DNA of 64,000 nucleotides from contig NZ_BCNV01000001.1 in the NCBI RefSeq assembly GCF_001570725.1, forward strand, positions 1,178,001-1,242,000, in the 5' to 3' direction. The stretch is from Paenibacillus amylolyticus (GTDB lineage: Bacteria > Bacillota > Bacilli > Paenibacillales > Paenibacillaceae). Under the pieces are notes generated by a model. The model searched no databases. It was not told the DNA's origin and worked only from the letters and a program-made list of their open reading frames with translations. Positions 54,605 through 63,168 of this stretch are shown here, one piece after another. Each line of letters begins with the position of its first letter. Position 1 is the first letter of the stretch. The translations under genes were made by a program, and so were the position numbers.

Positions 54605-55657
54605 ATGTCTGAACTGGGTCAGCAGTTAAGAGAGGCCCGGCTGCAAAAAGGGATGAGTCTTGACGATGTACAGGAAATGACAAAAATTCGCAAGAGGTAT
54701 CTGGAGGCCATAGAAGCAGGAGACTACAAAGTGCTGCCGGGCAGCTTCTATGTGCGTGCTTTCATTAAAACCTATGCGGAGACCGTGGGACTGAACCCTG
54801 ATGAGCTGCTGGAGGGACACAAAAAGGACGTACCGGCAGAAGAGGCGGAAGCAACGATGGAACCGGTTATTCAGAAGCGTTCCAGCCGTCCGGTTGAGCG
54901 TAGTAATCGATGGATGTCAGTTGCACTGATGTGGACATTCCCGATTCTGATTGTTGTTTTATTGTATGCTTACGTTGTGTTGAATAAGGATGATCCTGAG
55001 GATAACCAAGGGCTGGACTCGGTCAAAATTACAGACAGTCAGCAGCAGCCTGAGGATAAACCGGATCAACCTGCAGACAACGGACAGGCGTCTAACCCTC
55101 CTGCGACGGATTCAGGCACTGATGAGGGTACTGGTGAAGGTGACGCTGGTGGTAATGGTGGCGGTACGGACACTGAAGGACAGACGGATGGTCAAACTGA
55201 TGGCCAAACAGACGGACAGACGGGTGAAGATCAGGAAGAACCGACAGACAATTCTCCTTCTACTGTAACGGTTGCAGAAGATGGAAAATCAGGAAATATT
55301 ACGAACTTTAAAGTCAATGGAAGTGCAGGCAAACCTGTAACGGTTACGATCAAAGCAACAGGTCATAGCTGGCTGGAAGTGTACAAGGGCGAGAACTCCA
55401 GCGGGGAGAAGTTGGAGTATGGTAATACAGCCGAAGGCGACAGCTTTACCTTTGAGCTGGATAGTGCAGGTATGTATATTAAGTCCGGTTACGCTGCAGC
55501 GACCACGATTGAGGTTGGCGGGCAAGTTGTAACGGATGGCAAGGCGACCAATCGGATCCGTCTGCAGCTTGGTGAAGACAGTGGCAGTACTGCTTCTTCT
55601 ACAGGTGTTGAAAATGGGTCTACGGACGGTACAGAGGGTACCACTGGCAGCGAATAA
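54605..55657 (+). CDS. rodZ: Cytoskeletal/shape protein RodZ (YmfM)
   Basis: RodZ links MreB to the wall synthesis machinery. An N-terminal HTH domain (SELGQQLREARLQKGMSLDD to VRAFIKTYAE, residues 2-62) is cytoplasmic. One transmembrane helix follows (VALMWTFPILIVVLLYAYVVL, about 101-121), then an extracellular acidic Gly/Asp/Gln/Thr-rich linker (about 125-218) and a C-terminal beta domain (VTVTIKATGHSWLEVYKGE, DUF4115-like). The length is 350. GGAGGAG precedes ATG by about 8 bases. Confidence 0.93.
   Translation: MSELGQQLREARLQKGMSLDDVQEMTKIRKRYLEAIEAGDYKVLPGSFYVRAFIKTYAETVGLNPDELLEGHKKDVPAEEAEATMEPVIQKRSSRPVERSNRWMSVALMWTFPILIVVLLYAYVVLNKDDPEDNQGLDSVKITDSQQQPEDKPDQPADNGQASNPPATDSGTDEGTGEGDAGGNGGGTDTEGQTDGQTDGQTDGQTGEDQEEPTDNSPSTVTVAEDGKSGNITNFKVNGSAGKPVTVTIKATGHSWLEVYKGENSSGEKLEYGNTAEGDSFTFELDSAGMYIKSGYAAATTIEVGGQVVTDGKATNRIRLQLGEDSGSTASSTGVENGSTDGTEGTTGSE
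55181..55228 (+). repeat. 12-bp tandem repeat encoding QTDG in rodZ
   Basis: Four consecutive 12-base units (55181, 55193, 55205, 55217) encode QTDG three times and then QTGE. Synonymous differences show the repeats are old enough to have diverged at silent positions. Confidence 0.85.
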
Positions 55658-55730
55658 CCAGGTCAACTGCAGGAGACAATAACGTTGTCTTAACTTGCAG
55701 TTAACTTTTGGTGAAGTGAGGTGGATGGCT

Positions 55731-55895
55731 ATGACAGTCAGCTGGATCGTAACGGGTTTAGGCATCATTGTCAGCCTCCTGGGTTATTACCTGACTCCAA
55801 GTGCTTGGGGTTACGGAATATTGGGTTTTGGACTTGCACATGTGCTTTTGGGTGTGCTCGATATGTTCAGACAGCCCAACCGCAGCCGCTATTAG
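55731..55895 (+). CDS. 54-residue double-pass membrane microprotein
   Basis: No named family recognised. The product is almost entirely two hydrophobic helices (WIVTGLGIIVSLLGYYL and WGYGILGFGLAHVLLGVLDMF) joined by TPSA, with a basic tail RQPNRSRY. ATG 55731 is 7 bases after GAGGTG; in-frame starts at 55725 and 55695 are possible but worse. It lies between rodZ and a strong terminator, so it is the last gene of that transcript and may act at the same membrane sites as RodZ; this last point is inference. Confidence 0.7.
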   Translation: MTVSWIVTGLGIIVSLLGYYLTPSAWGYGILGFGLAHVLLGVLDMFRQPNRSRY

Positions 55896-55913
55896 TTGGA
55901 AGCTGGACCAGCA

Positions 55914-55959
55914 AGCATTTTTGGCAACCACCTCAAGTGGAAGCCAAAAATGCTTTTTT
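55914..55959 (+). terminator. Terminator after rodZ and the microprotein gene
   Basis: A perfect 12-bp stem pairs 55914-55925 with 55943-55954, with inner CCAC/GTGG, followed by six T. Confidence 0.92.
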
Positions 55960-56006
55960 CTTTGTACAAAATGCCTTGAAATTAGACTTTTGCTTAAGGT
56001 ATCCTC

Positions 56007-56012
56007 TATAAT
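56007..56012 (+). promoter_or_regulatory. Probable -10 of a promoter for yajQ
   Basis: TATAAT at 56007-56012 lies between the terminator and yajQ. Upstream, TTAGAC at 55982-55987 is a poor -35 with a 19-base spacer. Confidence 0.45.
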
Positions 56013-56049
56013 GTTACAGAACATACGATTAACTGAAAGGGTGACTGGT

Positions 56050-56541
56050 TTGAGTTCAGAAAATTCATTTGATATCGTGTCCAAAATGGACTTGCAAGAA
56101 CTGACAAATGCCGTTACACAAACCGAGAAGGAAATTGGCACTCGTTATGACTTCAAGGGCAGCAAGAGCAGTCTGAAACTGGATAAGGATGCGTTAACGA
56201 TCGTATCTGATGATGAGACCAAACTCAAGGCTGTCATTGATGTGCTGCAATCCAAAATGGCAAAGCGTGGTCTACCATTGAAAAACATTGATTATGCCAA
56301 AGTAGAGCCAGCGTCTTCTGGTACAGTCCGCCAGCGTTTGAATTTCAAACAGGGGATTGATCAGGACATCGCCAAGAAAATCAATATTCTTATTCGGGAC
56401 TCCAAGATGAAAGTGAAGAGTCAGATTCAGGGAGACCAGCTGCGGGTAACTGGTAAGAGTAAAAATGATTTGCAAGCAGTAATGCAGCTGTTAAACGGTG
56501 CTAACCTGCCTCTGGATTTGCAATATACAAATTTCAAGTGA
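56050..56541 (+). CDS. yajQ: YajQ-family nucleotide-binding protein
   Basis: This 163-residue protein has the YajQ/DUF520 pattern: SFDIVSKMDLQELTNAVTQ, then EIGTRYDFKGSKSS, LKLDKDALTI, and the second half VKSQIQGDQLRVTGKSKNDLQAVM. YajQ-family members bind nucleotides or tRNA, and in some Proteobacteria cyclic di-GMP; which applies here is unknown. I choose TTG 56050 after AAAGGGTG. A long in-frame extension from 55801 runs through the terminator and is not coding. Confidence 0.92.
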   Translation: MSSENSFDIVSKMDLQELTNAVTQTEKEIGTRYDFKGSKSSLKLDKDALTIVSDDETKLKAVIDVLQSKMAKRGLPLKNIDYAKVEPASSGTVRQRLNFKQGIDQDIAKKINILIRDSKMKVKSQIQGDQLRVTGKSKNDLQAVMQLLNGANLPLDLQYTNFK

Positions 56542-56569
56542 TATGGCCTTTTTGTAGCAAAAGTGTTTT

Positions 56570-56598
56570 TTGACACGCTATTGGGCGTATATTATACT
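56570..56598 (+). promoter_or_regulatory. Consensus sigma-A promoter upstream of pgsA
   Basis: TTGACA (56570-56575), 17 bases, TATACT (56593-56598). It is about 265 bases before pgsA and only 29 bases after yajQ. Confidence 0.85.
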
Positions 56599-56861
56599 AA
56601 GTGTGCATTGCTGGCAGTCATGCATCAAGTCCAGTCCTCATCGTTTGCTGACTTTGTGAAAAGCAGTACATCTTCTGGAAGTCACCGGAACGTTTAAAGC
56701 GGTTTTGCTTTTGAGCGGTTGACTTTATTTTTTGCGTTTCTACATAGTGGGATCATGTTAATTTGGATTGACATTGAAACTGTACATTTCATGTTCCGGA
56801 TGATGATAACGGGATTATGATGAATGTTTGGAGTAATGGAGGATATGAGGGAGGGCGTCTT
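56599..56861 (+). other. Long leader or small RNA region before pgsA
   Basis: This is the main part of a 320-base gene-free interval. It contains a hairpin TGCAT 56604-56608 with ATGCA 56620-56624, and a long-range pair CCGGAAC 56685-56691 with GTTCCGG 56793-56799. Two further weak TTGAC-type elements lie at 56719 and 56768. There is no clear terminator before pgsA. It is either a long 5' leader or holds a small RNA. Confidence 0.45.
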
Positions 56862-57449
56862 GTGAATTTACCCAACCGGATTACGCTTGCACGAATTTGC
56901 TTAATCCCTTTTTTGATGGTGTTCCTGCTCGTGGATTTTCCATTTTATCCAGAGCCGCTTCAGCTTGGAAGTTTTTCGCTTCCGTATAATCAACTGATTG
57001 CTGCTGTTATTTTTATCATCGCCGCAAGCACAGATGGAATTGACGGATACCTTGCGCGGAAAAATAACATGGTTACCAATCTGGGAAAACTGCTTGATCC
57101 ACTCGCAGACAAGCTTTTGGTTACTGCAGTATTGATCTCGCTTGTGGAGATGGGCAAGCTGGATTCCTGGATTGCAGTTGTTATTATTAGTCGTGAGTTT
57201 GCAGTTACCGGCTTGCGTCAAATTGCATTGCTGGATGGTTCTGTTGTCGCCGCCAGTGCATGGGGCAAGCTGAAAACGGTAGTGCAGATTGTGGCGATTG
57301 TGCTGTTGCTGTTAAACAATTTCCCGTTTTCGTACACGGGTATTCACGTCGATATTATCGCGGTATGGGCTGCAGCGCTTATTACCATCTGGTCGGGTAT
57401 CGATTACTTTATCAAAAACAAAAACCTGCTTCATTTAACAAAAGCATAA
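56862..57449 (+). CDS. pgsA: CDP-diacylglycerol-glycerol-3-phosphate 3-phosphatidyltransferase
   Basis: PgsA makes phosphatidylglycerol phosphate from the CDP-diacylglycerol produced by CdsA. The CDP-alcohol phosphotransferase motif DG-x2-AR-x8-G-x3-D-x3-D is intact in DGYLARKNNMVTNLGK followed by LLDPLADK. Five or so membrane helices are visible. I choose GTG 56862 (195 residues) with GAGGGAGGG 6 bases upstream, which matches family N-termini (NLPNRITLAR); ATG 56817 would add 15 residues that the family does not need. Confidence 0.95.
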   Translation: MNLPNRITLARICLIPFLMVFLLVDFPFYPEPLQLGSFSLPYNQLIAAVIFIIAASTDGIDGYLARKNNMVTNLGKLLDPLADKLLVTAVLISLVEMGKLDSWIAVVIISREFAVTGLRQIALLDGSVVAASAWGKLKTVVQIVAIVLLLLNNFPFSYTGIHVDIIAVWAAALITIWSGIDYFIKNKNLLHLTKA

Positions 57450-57491
57450 TGGTTTGCTGTTAAAATGGGTAATCAAGAAGGAAGCATTGGG

Positions 57492-57527
57492 TCAAGGGCA
57501 ATAGGAATTTATCCTATTGCCCTTTGA
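57492..57527 (+). terminator. Long hairpin between pgsA and cinA
   Basis: A stem of about 15 pairs with one bulge (57492-57506 with 57512-57527) encloses ATTTA. Only three T follow, so it may be an attenuator or processing/stability hairpin rather than a full terminator. Confidence 0.6.
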
Positions 57528-57557
57528 TCACTCACCACGTGTACAGGAGGATGCTCA

Positions 57558-58814
57558 ATGAAGGCAGAAATCATTGCAGTTGGCACAGAGCTACTGCTTG
57601 GACAAATCGTCAATACCAATGCCAGATACCTATCCCGTGAATTGGCTGCGATGGGGATCGATGTATATTTCCAAACGGTGGTTGGGGACAACCTGAATCG
57701 GCTCAGTGAAGCCATTCGCATTGCGCAGGGCCGTGCAGACGTTATTTTATTTTCCGGCGGCATTGGGCCTACCCAAGATGATCTGACCAAGGATGCGCTG
57801 GCAGCTGTTCTTAATCGGAAATTGCATATCGATCGAATGGCTATGGACAAAATCGAGAGCTTTTTCAGAGATCGTAATGTGGATATGACAGAGAATAACC
57901 GACGTCAGGCGATCGTTATTGATGGTGGCACACCTCTGGCTAATGAAACGGGCCTTGCGGCAGGAAATGCGATCTCTGACAATGATAAATATTATGTTGT
58001 GATGCCTGGACCACCTAAAGAGCTGATTCCAATGTTTGAACAAGAAGTCAAGCCTTGGCTGTTCCAGCATGTACTTACAGAAGAGATGCCGATCTACTCC
58101 CGAATGCTCAAATTCGCAGGTATTGGTGAATCTGCTCTGGAGGATCGACTTCTGGACCTGATTGACGCGCAGACAGACCCTACGATTGCTCCTTACGCGA
58201 GCGAAGGCGAAGTTACAGTACGTGTCTCCACCAAGGCCGCGAGTGAGGGAGAGGCGAAGCTGAAGCTGGATGCGATGGAAGTCCAGATTCGGGAACGTTT
58301 GACAGAACATCTCTACGCGAACGAGGATGTGCCTATAGAGTACACCATTGTAACTATGATGTCTGACATGGGTCTGACGCTTAGCGCAGCGGAGAGCTGT
58401 ACAGGAGGGCTTGTCATGCAAAGTCTGACTTCTGTACCCGGAAGTGCTTCGATGCTTAAAGGCGGAATTGTGTGTTACTCCAATGAAATTAAAGAAAAGC
58501 TGCTGAATGTGCCTCATGATTACCTGGAAGGTGAAGATGCGCCTGGCGCGGTAAGTCCAGAGGTTGCTAAAGTGCTTGCTGAGCAGATCCGCATGATTGG
58601 TGATGCTGATTTTGGCCTGGCCGTTACTGGTGTAGCTGGACCGGGATATTCGGAACGCAAGCCACCTGGACTTGTCTTCATCGCTCTTGCTGAACGTGGA
58701 AAAGAGACGGAAATTCATGAGCTGCGCATCAATGGTAATCGTGAGACGGTTCGCATTCGTTCAGCTAAAGCGATTCTCTATCGCTTATGGCAAAAACTTG
58801 TGGCAATGGATTGA
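57558..58814 (+). CDS. cinA: CinA: ADP-ribose pyrophosphatase-type domain and NMN deamidase
   Basis: CinA takes part in pyridine nucleotide recycling and is historically linked to competence with recA. The N-terminal molybdopterin-binding-like domain (MKAEIIAVGTELLLGQIVNTN, FSGGIGPTQDDLTKDAL, MPGPPKELIPMFE) occupies residues 1-170. The C-terminal CinA domain (about 258-418) has LSAAESCTGGLVMQSLT and VTGVAGPGYSERKPPGLVF. The length of 418 is normal. GGAGGATG precedes ATG 57558. It lies upstream of recA in the usual Bacillales order. Confidence 0.95.
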   Translation: MKAEIIAVGTELLLGQIVNTNARYLSRELAAMGIDVYFQTVVGDNLNRLSEAIRIAQGRADVILFSGGIGPTQDDLTKDALAAVLNRKLHIDRMAMDKIESFFRDRNVDMTENNRRQAIVIDGGTPLANETGLAAGNAISDNDKYYVVMPGPPKELIPMFEQEVKPWLFQHVLTEEMPIYSRMLKFAGIGESALEDRLLDLIDAQTDPTIAPYASEGEVTVRVSTKAASEGEAKLKLDAMEVQIRERLTEHLYANEDVPIEYTIVTMMSDMGLTLSAAESCTGGLVMQSLTSVPGSASMLKGGIVCYSNEIKEKLLNVPHDYLEGEDAPGAVSPEVAKVLAEQIRMIGDADFGLAVTGVAGPGYSERKPPGLVFIALAERGKETEIHELRINGNRETVRIRSAKAILYRLWQKLVAMD

Positions 58815-58872
58815 TTAGTTAACCACATGGATTGCATTTGCAGTTCCAAGCAAGTATAATTAAGGAAGACGG

Positions 58873-58919
58873 AAGAACCGTAGAATTAGGCTTTGCAGCC
58901 TTGTTTACGGTTCTTTTTT
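58873..58919 (+). terminator. Terminator after cinA
   Basis: AAGAACCGTA (58873-58882) pairs with TACGGTTCTT (58906-58915), with inner GGCT/AGCC, followed by a run of T to 58919. It separates cinA from recA. Confidence 0.92.
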
Positions 58920-58973
58920 CTGTTTAATGGAAAGTTTCTTTGAGGAAGAGGCGCCTCGGCCTTTACAAAAAAA

Positions 58974-58987
58974 CGAATGTATGTTCG
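58974..58987 (+). promoter_or_regulatory. LexA (SOS) operator upstream of recA
   Basis: CGAATGTATGTTCG is one base away from the Gram-positive LexA palindrome CGAAC-N4-GTTCG. It lies immediately upstream of the recA -35, a position suited to repression. Confidence 0.8.
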
Positions 58988-58996
58988 AAAAAAAGC

Positions 58997-59025
58997 TTGG
59001 CAAACGTGTTAAAACAAGGTATCAT
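58997..59025 (+). promoter_or_regulatory. Sigma-A promoter of recA
   Basis: TTGGCA (58997-59002), 17 bases, TATCAT (59020-59025), directly downstream of the LexA site. Confidence 0.75.
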
Positions 59026-59056
59026 TATCTTATAAACAGTAAAGGGTGTGAGCTTA

Positions 59057-60121
59057 TTGTCAGACCGTCGTGCCGCGCTTGATATGGCGCTCCGTCAAAT
59101 AGAGAAGCAATTTGGTAAAGGATCCATCATGAAACTGGGTGAGTCCACTCATATGAACGTGGAAATTATTCCCAGTGGTTCCTTGGCTTTGGATATTGCA
59201 TTAGGAACAGGCGGCTTGCCTAAAGGCCGTATTGTTGAAATATATGGACCTGAATCTTCAGGTAAAACAACTGTTGCATTGCATGCGATTGCTGAAGTAC
59301 AACGTGTTGGTGGACAAGCAGCATTTATCGATGCCGAGCATGCTCTTGATCCTCAATATGCAAGCAAATTGGGTGTTAACATTGACGAATTGCTTCTATC
59401 TCAGCCAGATACGGGTGAGCAAGGGCTGGAAATTGCAGAAGCTCTTGTACGCAGTGGTGCAGTAGATATCGTCGTTATTGACTCCGTAGCTGCATTGGTT
59501 CCAAAAGCAGAGATTGAAGGCGAAATGGGTGATTCACACGTCGGTTTGCAAGCGCGTTTGATGTCTCAGGCGCTACGTAAATTGTCTGGTGCAATCAGCA
59601 AATCCAAAACAATTGCAATCTTCATCAACCAGCTTCGTGAGAAAGTCGGCGTTATGTTTGGTAACCCGGAAACAACACCTGGTGGTCGTGCTCTGAAGTT
59701 TTATTCCACAGTACGTCTGGATGTACGTCGTATTGAGAGTATCAAATCAGGCAATGACATGATTGGTAACCGTACTCGTATTAAAGTTGTGAAAAACAAA
59801 GTAGCACCTCCGTTTAAACAAGCGGAAGTGGATATCATGTACGGTGAGGGTATCTCGAGAGAAGGCAGTATCATTGATATTGGTACAGAGCTGGACATCG
59901 TTAATAAAAGTGGTGCATGGTACTCATACGAAGGCGAGCGTTTAGGACAAGGACGTGAGAACGCGAAGCAGTTCATGAAAGAGCATAAAGACATTGCTGA
60001 AATCATTGAACAAAAAATTCGTGTAGCTAGTAACTTGACTACTGCAGTTCCTGCGCCAACTAGTGAAGAGCAACAAAAAGAAGCAGAAGAAGAACAAGAA
60101 CTGTTTGAAATCAACGAGTAA
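59057..60121 (+). CDS. recA: Recombinase RecA
   Basis: RecA is the strand-exchange ATPase of homologous recombination and the co-protease for LexA. The Walker A motif GPESSGKT is at 64-71, with [42 protein letters not shown] and [21 protein letters not shown]. An acidic C-terminus ends in EINE. I choose TTG 59057 (354 residues, [11 protein letters not shown]), 10 bases after AAAGGG; GTG 59048 overlaps the ribosome site. A LexA operator and promoter lie upstream. Confidence 0.98.
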   Translation: MSDRRAALDMALRQIEKQFGKGSIMKLGESTHMNVEIIPSGSLALDIALGTGGLPKGRIVEIYGPESSGKTTVALHAIAEVQRVGGQAAFIDAEHALDPQYASKLGVNIDELLLSQPDTGEQGLEIAEALVRSGAVDIVVIDSVAALVPKAEIEGEMGDSHVGLQARLMSQALRKLSGAISKSKTIAIFINQLREKVGVMFGNPETTPGGRALKFYSTVRLDVRRIESIKSGNDMIGNRTRIKVVKNKVAPPFKQAEVDIMYGEGISREGSIIDIGTELDIVNKSGAWYSYEGERLGQGRENAKQFMKEHKDIAEIIEQKIRVASNLTTAVPAPTSEEQQKEAEEEQELFEINE

Positions 60122-60131
60122 TCCTCCCAAA

Positions 60132-60279
60132 CCCTCCCTTGTGGGGAGGGCCCGGAGGGAGTTGCCCTCTGGACTCCGTAAACTTGCCTGATTGAGTTTG
60201 GCTCGATCTGGATAAGGAATTATGGTGGGAGTGCTCTCGCTGTCCAACAGCCCCTGTCCCAGTGGACAGGGGCTGTTGG
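60132..60279 (+). repeat. GC-rich inverted repeats between recA and recX
   Basis: CCCTCCC (60132-60138) pairs with GGGAGGG (60144-60150), beside alternative partners CCTCCC 60123-60128 and GGAGGGAG. A perfect 16-bp stem pairs 60244-60259 with 60264-60279 around CAGT. Neither hairpin is followed by a T run. They fill the centre of the 294-base recA-recX gap. Confidence 0.7.
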
Positions 60280-60415
60280 CACGCTGACTGTCAGAGGTAA
60301 CTGTGGAGGTTAAGGCCGGGCTAAGTTCCCGGTCTTTTGTATTAGCGTTCGCTGTCTTCTGTTAAGATGCACTTAGTGTAGTCAGCATGAACATGTTATG
60401 AAAGGGGAGACCTGA

Positions 60416-61153
60416 ATGGATCAACATGACGAGGATTTATATGAAGAAGCAGAACGGGATGGCCTCTCCCAATTTCCGGACAACGAAGAACTTATCATTA
60501 CACGGGTAGAACGAACGAAGAGCAGGCAAGCCCGTTATCGAATTACTTTTGGGATTCACTCCATTACGGTTCTTGAAGATGTGATGATTAAATACAGAAT
60601 GACGCAAGGCAATACGTTTATGAAGAAGGATCTGGAGGAAATCATCGTAGCGGACGAGCGACAGCGGACGTATGCACAGTCTCTGCGCTTTCTGGAGCAT
60701 AAGCCGCGTACACGTCATGAATTAAGTCAGAAACTTCGTCAGAAGGAGTTTGCTGCGCCTTTGATTGAAGAGGCACTGGATCGGCTTGAGCGAGAGAACC
60801 TGGTGGATGACGATCTATTTGCGAAGGAATGGACAAGACAGCGTATGGAGGGCAAGCGGAAGGGAAAACTGTGGATAAGGCAAGAGCTGCGTCAAAAGGG
60901 CATTGCCAATGATCTCATTGTTGAAGCACTGGAAGGTGTAAGTGCGGATGCGGAATTTGAGACTGCTTTGAGCGCCGGACGCAAAAAATGGAATCAGGTC
61001 AAAGGGGACGTCAAAGAGAAGAAACATAAAACGCTTCCCTTCCTGATGAGACGTGGTTTTTCAATGGATATGGTGCGCCGGGTCGTGAATTGTTTAATTG
61101 AAGAAGATGAGGCTGTGGACCCTGAAGATGACGAAGCGTTGTTATGGGATTAG
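60416..61153 (+). CDS. recX: Regulatory protein RecX
   Basis: RecX binds RecA and modulates filament growth. The 245-residue sequence has the repeated three-helix RecX pattern: RFLEHKPRTRHELSQKLRQKEF, then EEALDRLERENLVDDDLFAKEWTRQRMEGKRKGKLWIRQELRQKG, and a C-terminal copy ending KTLPFLMRRGFSMDMVRRV. An N-terminal extension of about 70 residues and an acidic tail (EEDEAVDPEDDEALLWD) are present. AAAGGGGAG precedes ATG 60416. Adjacent to recA here, it lies elsewhere in Bacillus subtilis. Confidence 0.93.
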   Translation: MDQHDEDLYEEAERDGLSQFPDNEELIITRVERTKSRQARYRITFGIHSITVLEDVMIKYRMTQGNTFMKKDLEEIIVADERQRTYAQSLRFLEHKPRTRHELSQKLRQKEFAAPLIEEALDRLERENLVDDDLFAKEWTRQRMEGKRKGKLWIRQELRQKGIANDLIVEALEGVSADAEFETALSAGRKKWNQVKGDVKEKKHKTLPFLMRRGFSMDMVRRVVNCLIEEDEAVDPEDDEALLWD

Positions 61154-61181
61154 TAGACTGGAGTCTCTATACTGCATTCTC

Positions 61182-61211
61182 TTGACAATTTCTTTCGTCA
61201 AATACTAAAAT
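61182..61211 (+). promoter_or_regulatory. Sigma-A promoter for rny
   Basis: TTGACA (61182-61187), an 18-base spacer and TAAAAT (61206-61211). The predicted leader before rny is about 245 bases, within a 310-base gene-free interval in which I see no other feature. Confidence 0.65.
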
Positions 61212-61463
61212 GGACATGAGTCTGTAAGAAATGGACAACCCTTTTTCCTTCCAAAAAAGCGGTTTCGGTTTCTTAAGATTTATACCATTCTTAATTATGG
61301 GTTCGCTGGAAACAGTGAATAGTACGTGGAAACATGTACATGTGAAATGAAAATCGGCGGGGGATCGCCGTGAGTATTCGTTATTCCCAAAAATATGTAA
61401 GGTTTGAAAACTGCAAATTGACCCAAGGAATGCCTTGGAGGAACCAACGAGGAGGTGAACAGT

Positions 61464-63005
61464 ATGGAAATTGCAATCACGATCGCTCTCGTTGCAGCCG
61501 CGCTATTCATTGGGTTCGGAGTAGGATATTTTATTCGCAAATCTCTTGCAGAGGCTAAAATCTCTAGTGCGGAACAAGCTGCCGTACAAATCGTGGAGAA
61601 CGCGAAGAAAGAGGCAGAAGCACTGAAGAAAGAAACGGTGCTGGAAGCGAAGGATGAAATTCATCGCATTCGCGCCGAGGCTGAAAAAGACACTCGTGAA
61701 CGTCGGAATGAAATTCAACGACAAGAAAGACGATTGTTGCAAAAAGAAGAGTCGCTGGATAAAAAATTGGAATCACTCGAACGTAAAGAAGAGCAAGTGG
61801 CTAACAAAGAGAAACGAATTGATGAGACACAGCAGCAGATCGAAATGATCTACAAAAACCAGGTGACGGAACTGGAACGTATATCTAACCTCACTATGGA
61901 AGACGCACGCAGTATCATACTGTCCAACGTAGAACAGGAAGTTCGTCATGAGACGGCTCAAATGATCAAGGACATTGAACAACAAGCGAAGGAAGAAGCG
62001 GACAAAAAGTCCCGCGAGATTATTACACTCGCCATCCAACGTTGTGCGGCTGACCACGTAGCGGAAACAACGGTATCTGTTGTTACCCTGCCAAATGAAG
62101 AAATGAAAGGCCGGATTATCGGTCGTGAAGGACGTAACATCCGTGCGCTTGAAACCCTTACAGGGATTGACCTCATTATCGATGATACGCCAGAAGCTGT
62201 TATTCTGTCGGGCTTTGACCCGATTCGCCGTGAGATCGCCCGTACTGCACTGGAGAAACTGGTGGCTGATGGACGTATTCACCCGGCACGGATTGAAGAG
62301 ATGGTTGAGAAATCCCGCAAAGAAGTGGATGAGCGCATCCGTGAATACGGTGAGCAAGCTACCTTTGAAGTGGGCGTGCATGGTCTGCATCCGGATCTGA
62401 TCAAAATTTTGGGCCGGTTGAAGTTCCGTACAAGTTACGGTCAGAACGTCTTGAAACATTCCATGGAAGTCGCTTATCTGGCTGGACTGATGGCTGGCGA
62501 ACTCGGAGAAGACGTAACTCTGGCAAGACGTGCAGGTCTATTGCATGACATCGGTAAAGCGCTGGATCACGAAGTGGAAGGATCACACGTCGAAATTGGC
62601 GTGGAACTGGCGAAGAAATACAAAGAACATCCGGTTGTAATCAACAGTATCGCGTCCCATCACGGAGATTGCGAAGCGACTTCGGTCATTGCCATGTTGG
62701 TTGGCGCAGCAGATGCGCTCTCCGCAGCAAGACCAGGCGCACGCCGCGAAACGCTGGAAACGTATATCAAACGACTGGAGAAGCTGGAAGAGATTTCGGA
62801 ATCCTTCGAAGGTGTCGAGAAATCGTATGCCATTCAGGCCGGACGCGAAGTTCGCGTTATGGTACAACCTGAGAAGATCGATGATGCTGAAGCCTTCCGC
62901 TTAGCCCGTGACATCACGAAGATGATTGAGAATGAACTCGACTATCCGGGTCACATCAAAGTCACCGTCATTCGGGAAACCCGTGCGGTTGAATACGCAA
63001 AATAG
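61464..63005 (+). CDS. rny: Ribonuclease Y
   Basis: RNase Y is the membrane-bound endoribonuclease that starts much mRNA decay in Firmicutes. It has an N-terminal transmembrane helix ([20 protein letters not shown], residues 4-23), a long coiled coil (about 30-190), a KH domain ([20 protein letters not shown], about 211) and an HD domain ([13 protein letters not shown], about 355). ATG 61464 follows GGAGGTGA and gives 513 residues; GTG 61455 lies within that site. Confidence 0.97.
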   Translation: MEIAITIALVAAALFIGFGVGYFIRKSLAEAKISSAEQAAVQIVENAKKEAEALKKETVLEAKDEIHRIRAEAEKDTRERRNEIQRQERRLLQKEESLDKKLESLERKEEQVANKEKRIDETQQQIEMIYKNQVTELERISNLTMEDARSIILSNVEQEVRHETAQMIKDIEQQAKEEADKKSREIITLAIQRCAADHVAETTVSVVTLPNEEMKGRIIGREGRNIRALETLTGIDLIIDDTPEAVILSGFDPIRREIARTALEKLVADGRIHPARIEEMVEKSRKEVDERIREYGEQATFEVGVHGLHPDLIKILGRLKFRTSYGQNVLKHSMEVAYLAGLMAGELGEDVTLARRAGLLHDIGKALDHEVEGSHVEIGVELAKKYKEHPVVINSIASHHGDCEATSVIAMLVGAADALSAARPGARRETLETYIKRLEKLEEISESFEGVEKSYAIQAGREVRVMVQPEKIDDAEAFRLARDITKMIENELDYPGHIKVTVIRETRAVEYAK

Positions 63006-63013
63006 AGCATTAG

Positions 63014-63046
63014 GGAAAAGTGGCCGCAGTAGTGGGCCACTTTTCC
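63014..63046 (+). terminator. Terminator after rny
   Basis: A 12-pair stem, 63014-63025 with 63035-63046, has the T4 run inside its 3' arm. Termination may be partial. Confidence 0.65.
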
Positions 63047-63108
63047 TGTTGATAGCCTGTTAAAAGGCTTTTTGTACGAACTACACATTATGTAGCATGA
63101 GATAGAGT

Positions 63109-63150
63109 CCTGCAAAGTTCAACATTCGAAGTAAGAGGACTTTGCAGGAA
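63109..63150 (+). promoter_or_regulatory. Hairpin immediately before the ymdB ribosome site
   Basis: TCCTGCAAAGT (63109-63119) pairs perfectly with ACTTTGCAGGA (63140-63150); a 20-base loop contains TTCGAA. The GAGGAGG ribosome site of ymdB begins only a few bases later, so the stem could influence translation or act as an RNase site. Confidence 0.55.
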
Positions 63151-63168
63151 TTGAGGAGGCAGTAATCA

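Noticed and set aside
55181..55228. QTDG repeat in rodZ as a mobile or CRISPR-like repeat
   Set aside because: It is an in-frame codon repeat in a disordered linker with synonymous variation.
55801..56049. N-terminal extension of yajQ
   Set aside because: It passes through a perfect 12-bp terminator and overlaps the microprotein gene; family N-terminus begins at TTG 56050.
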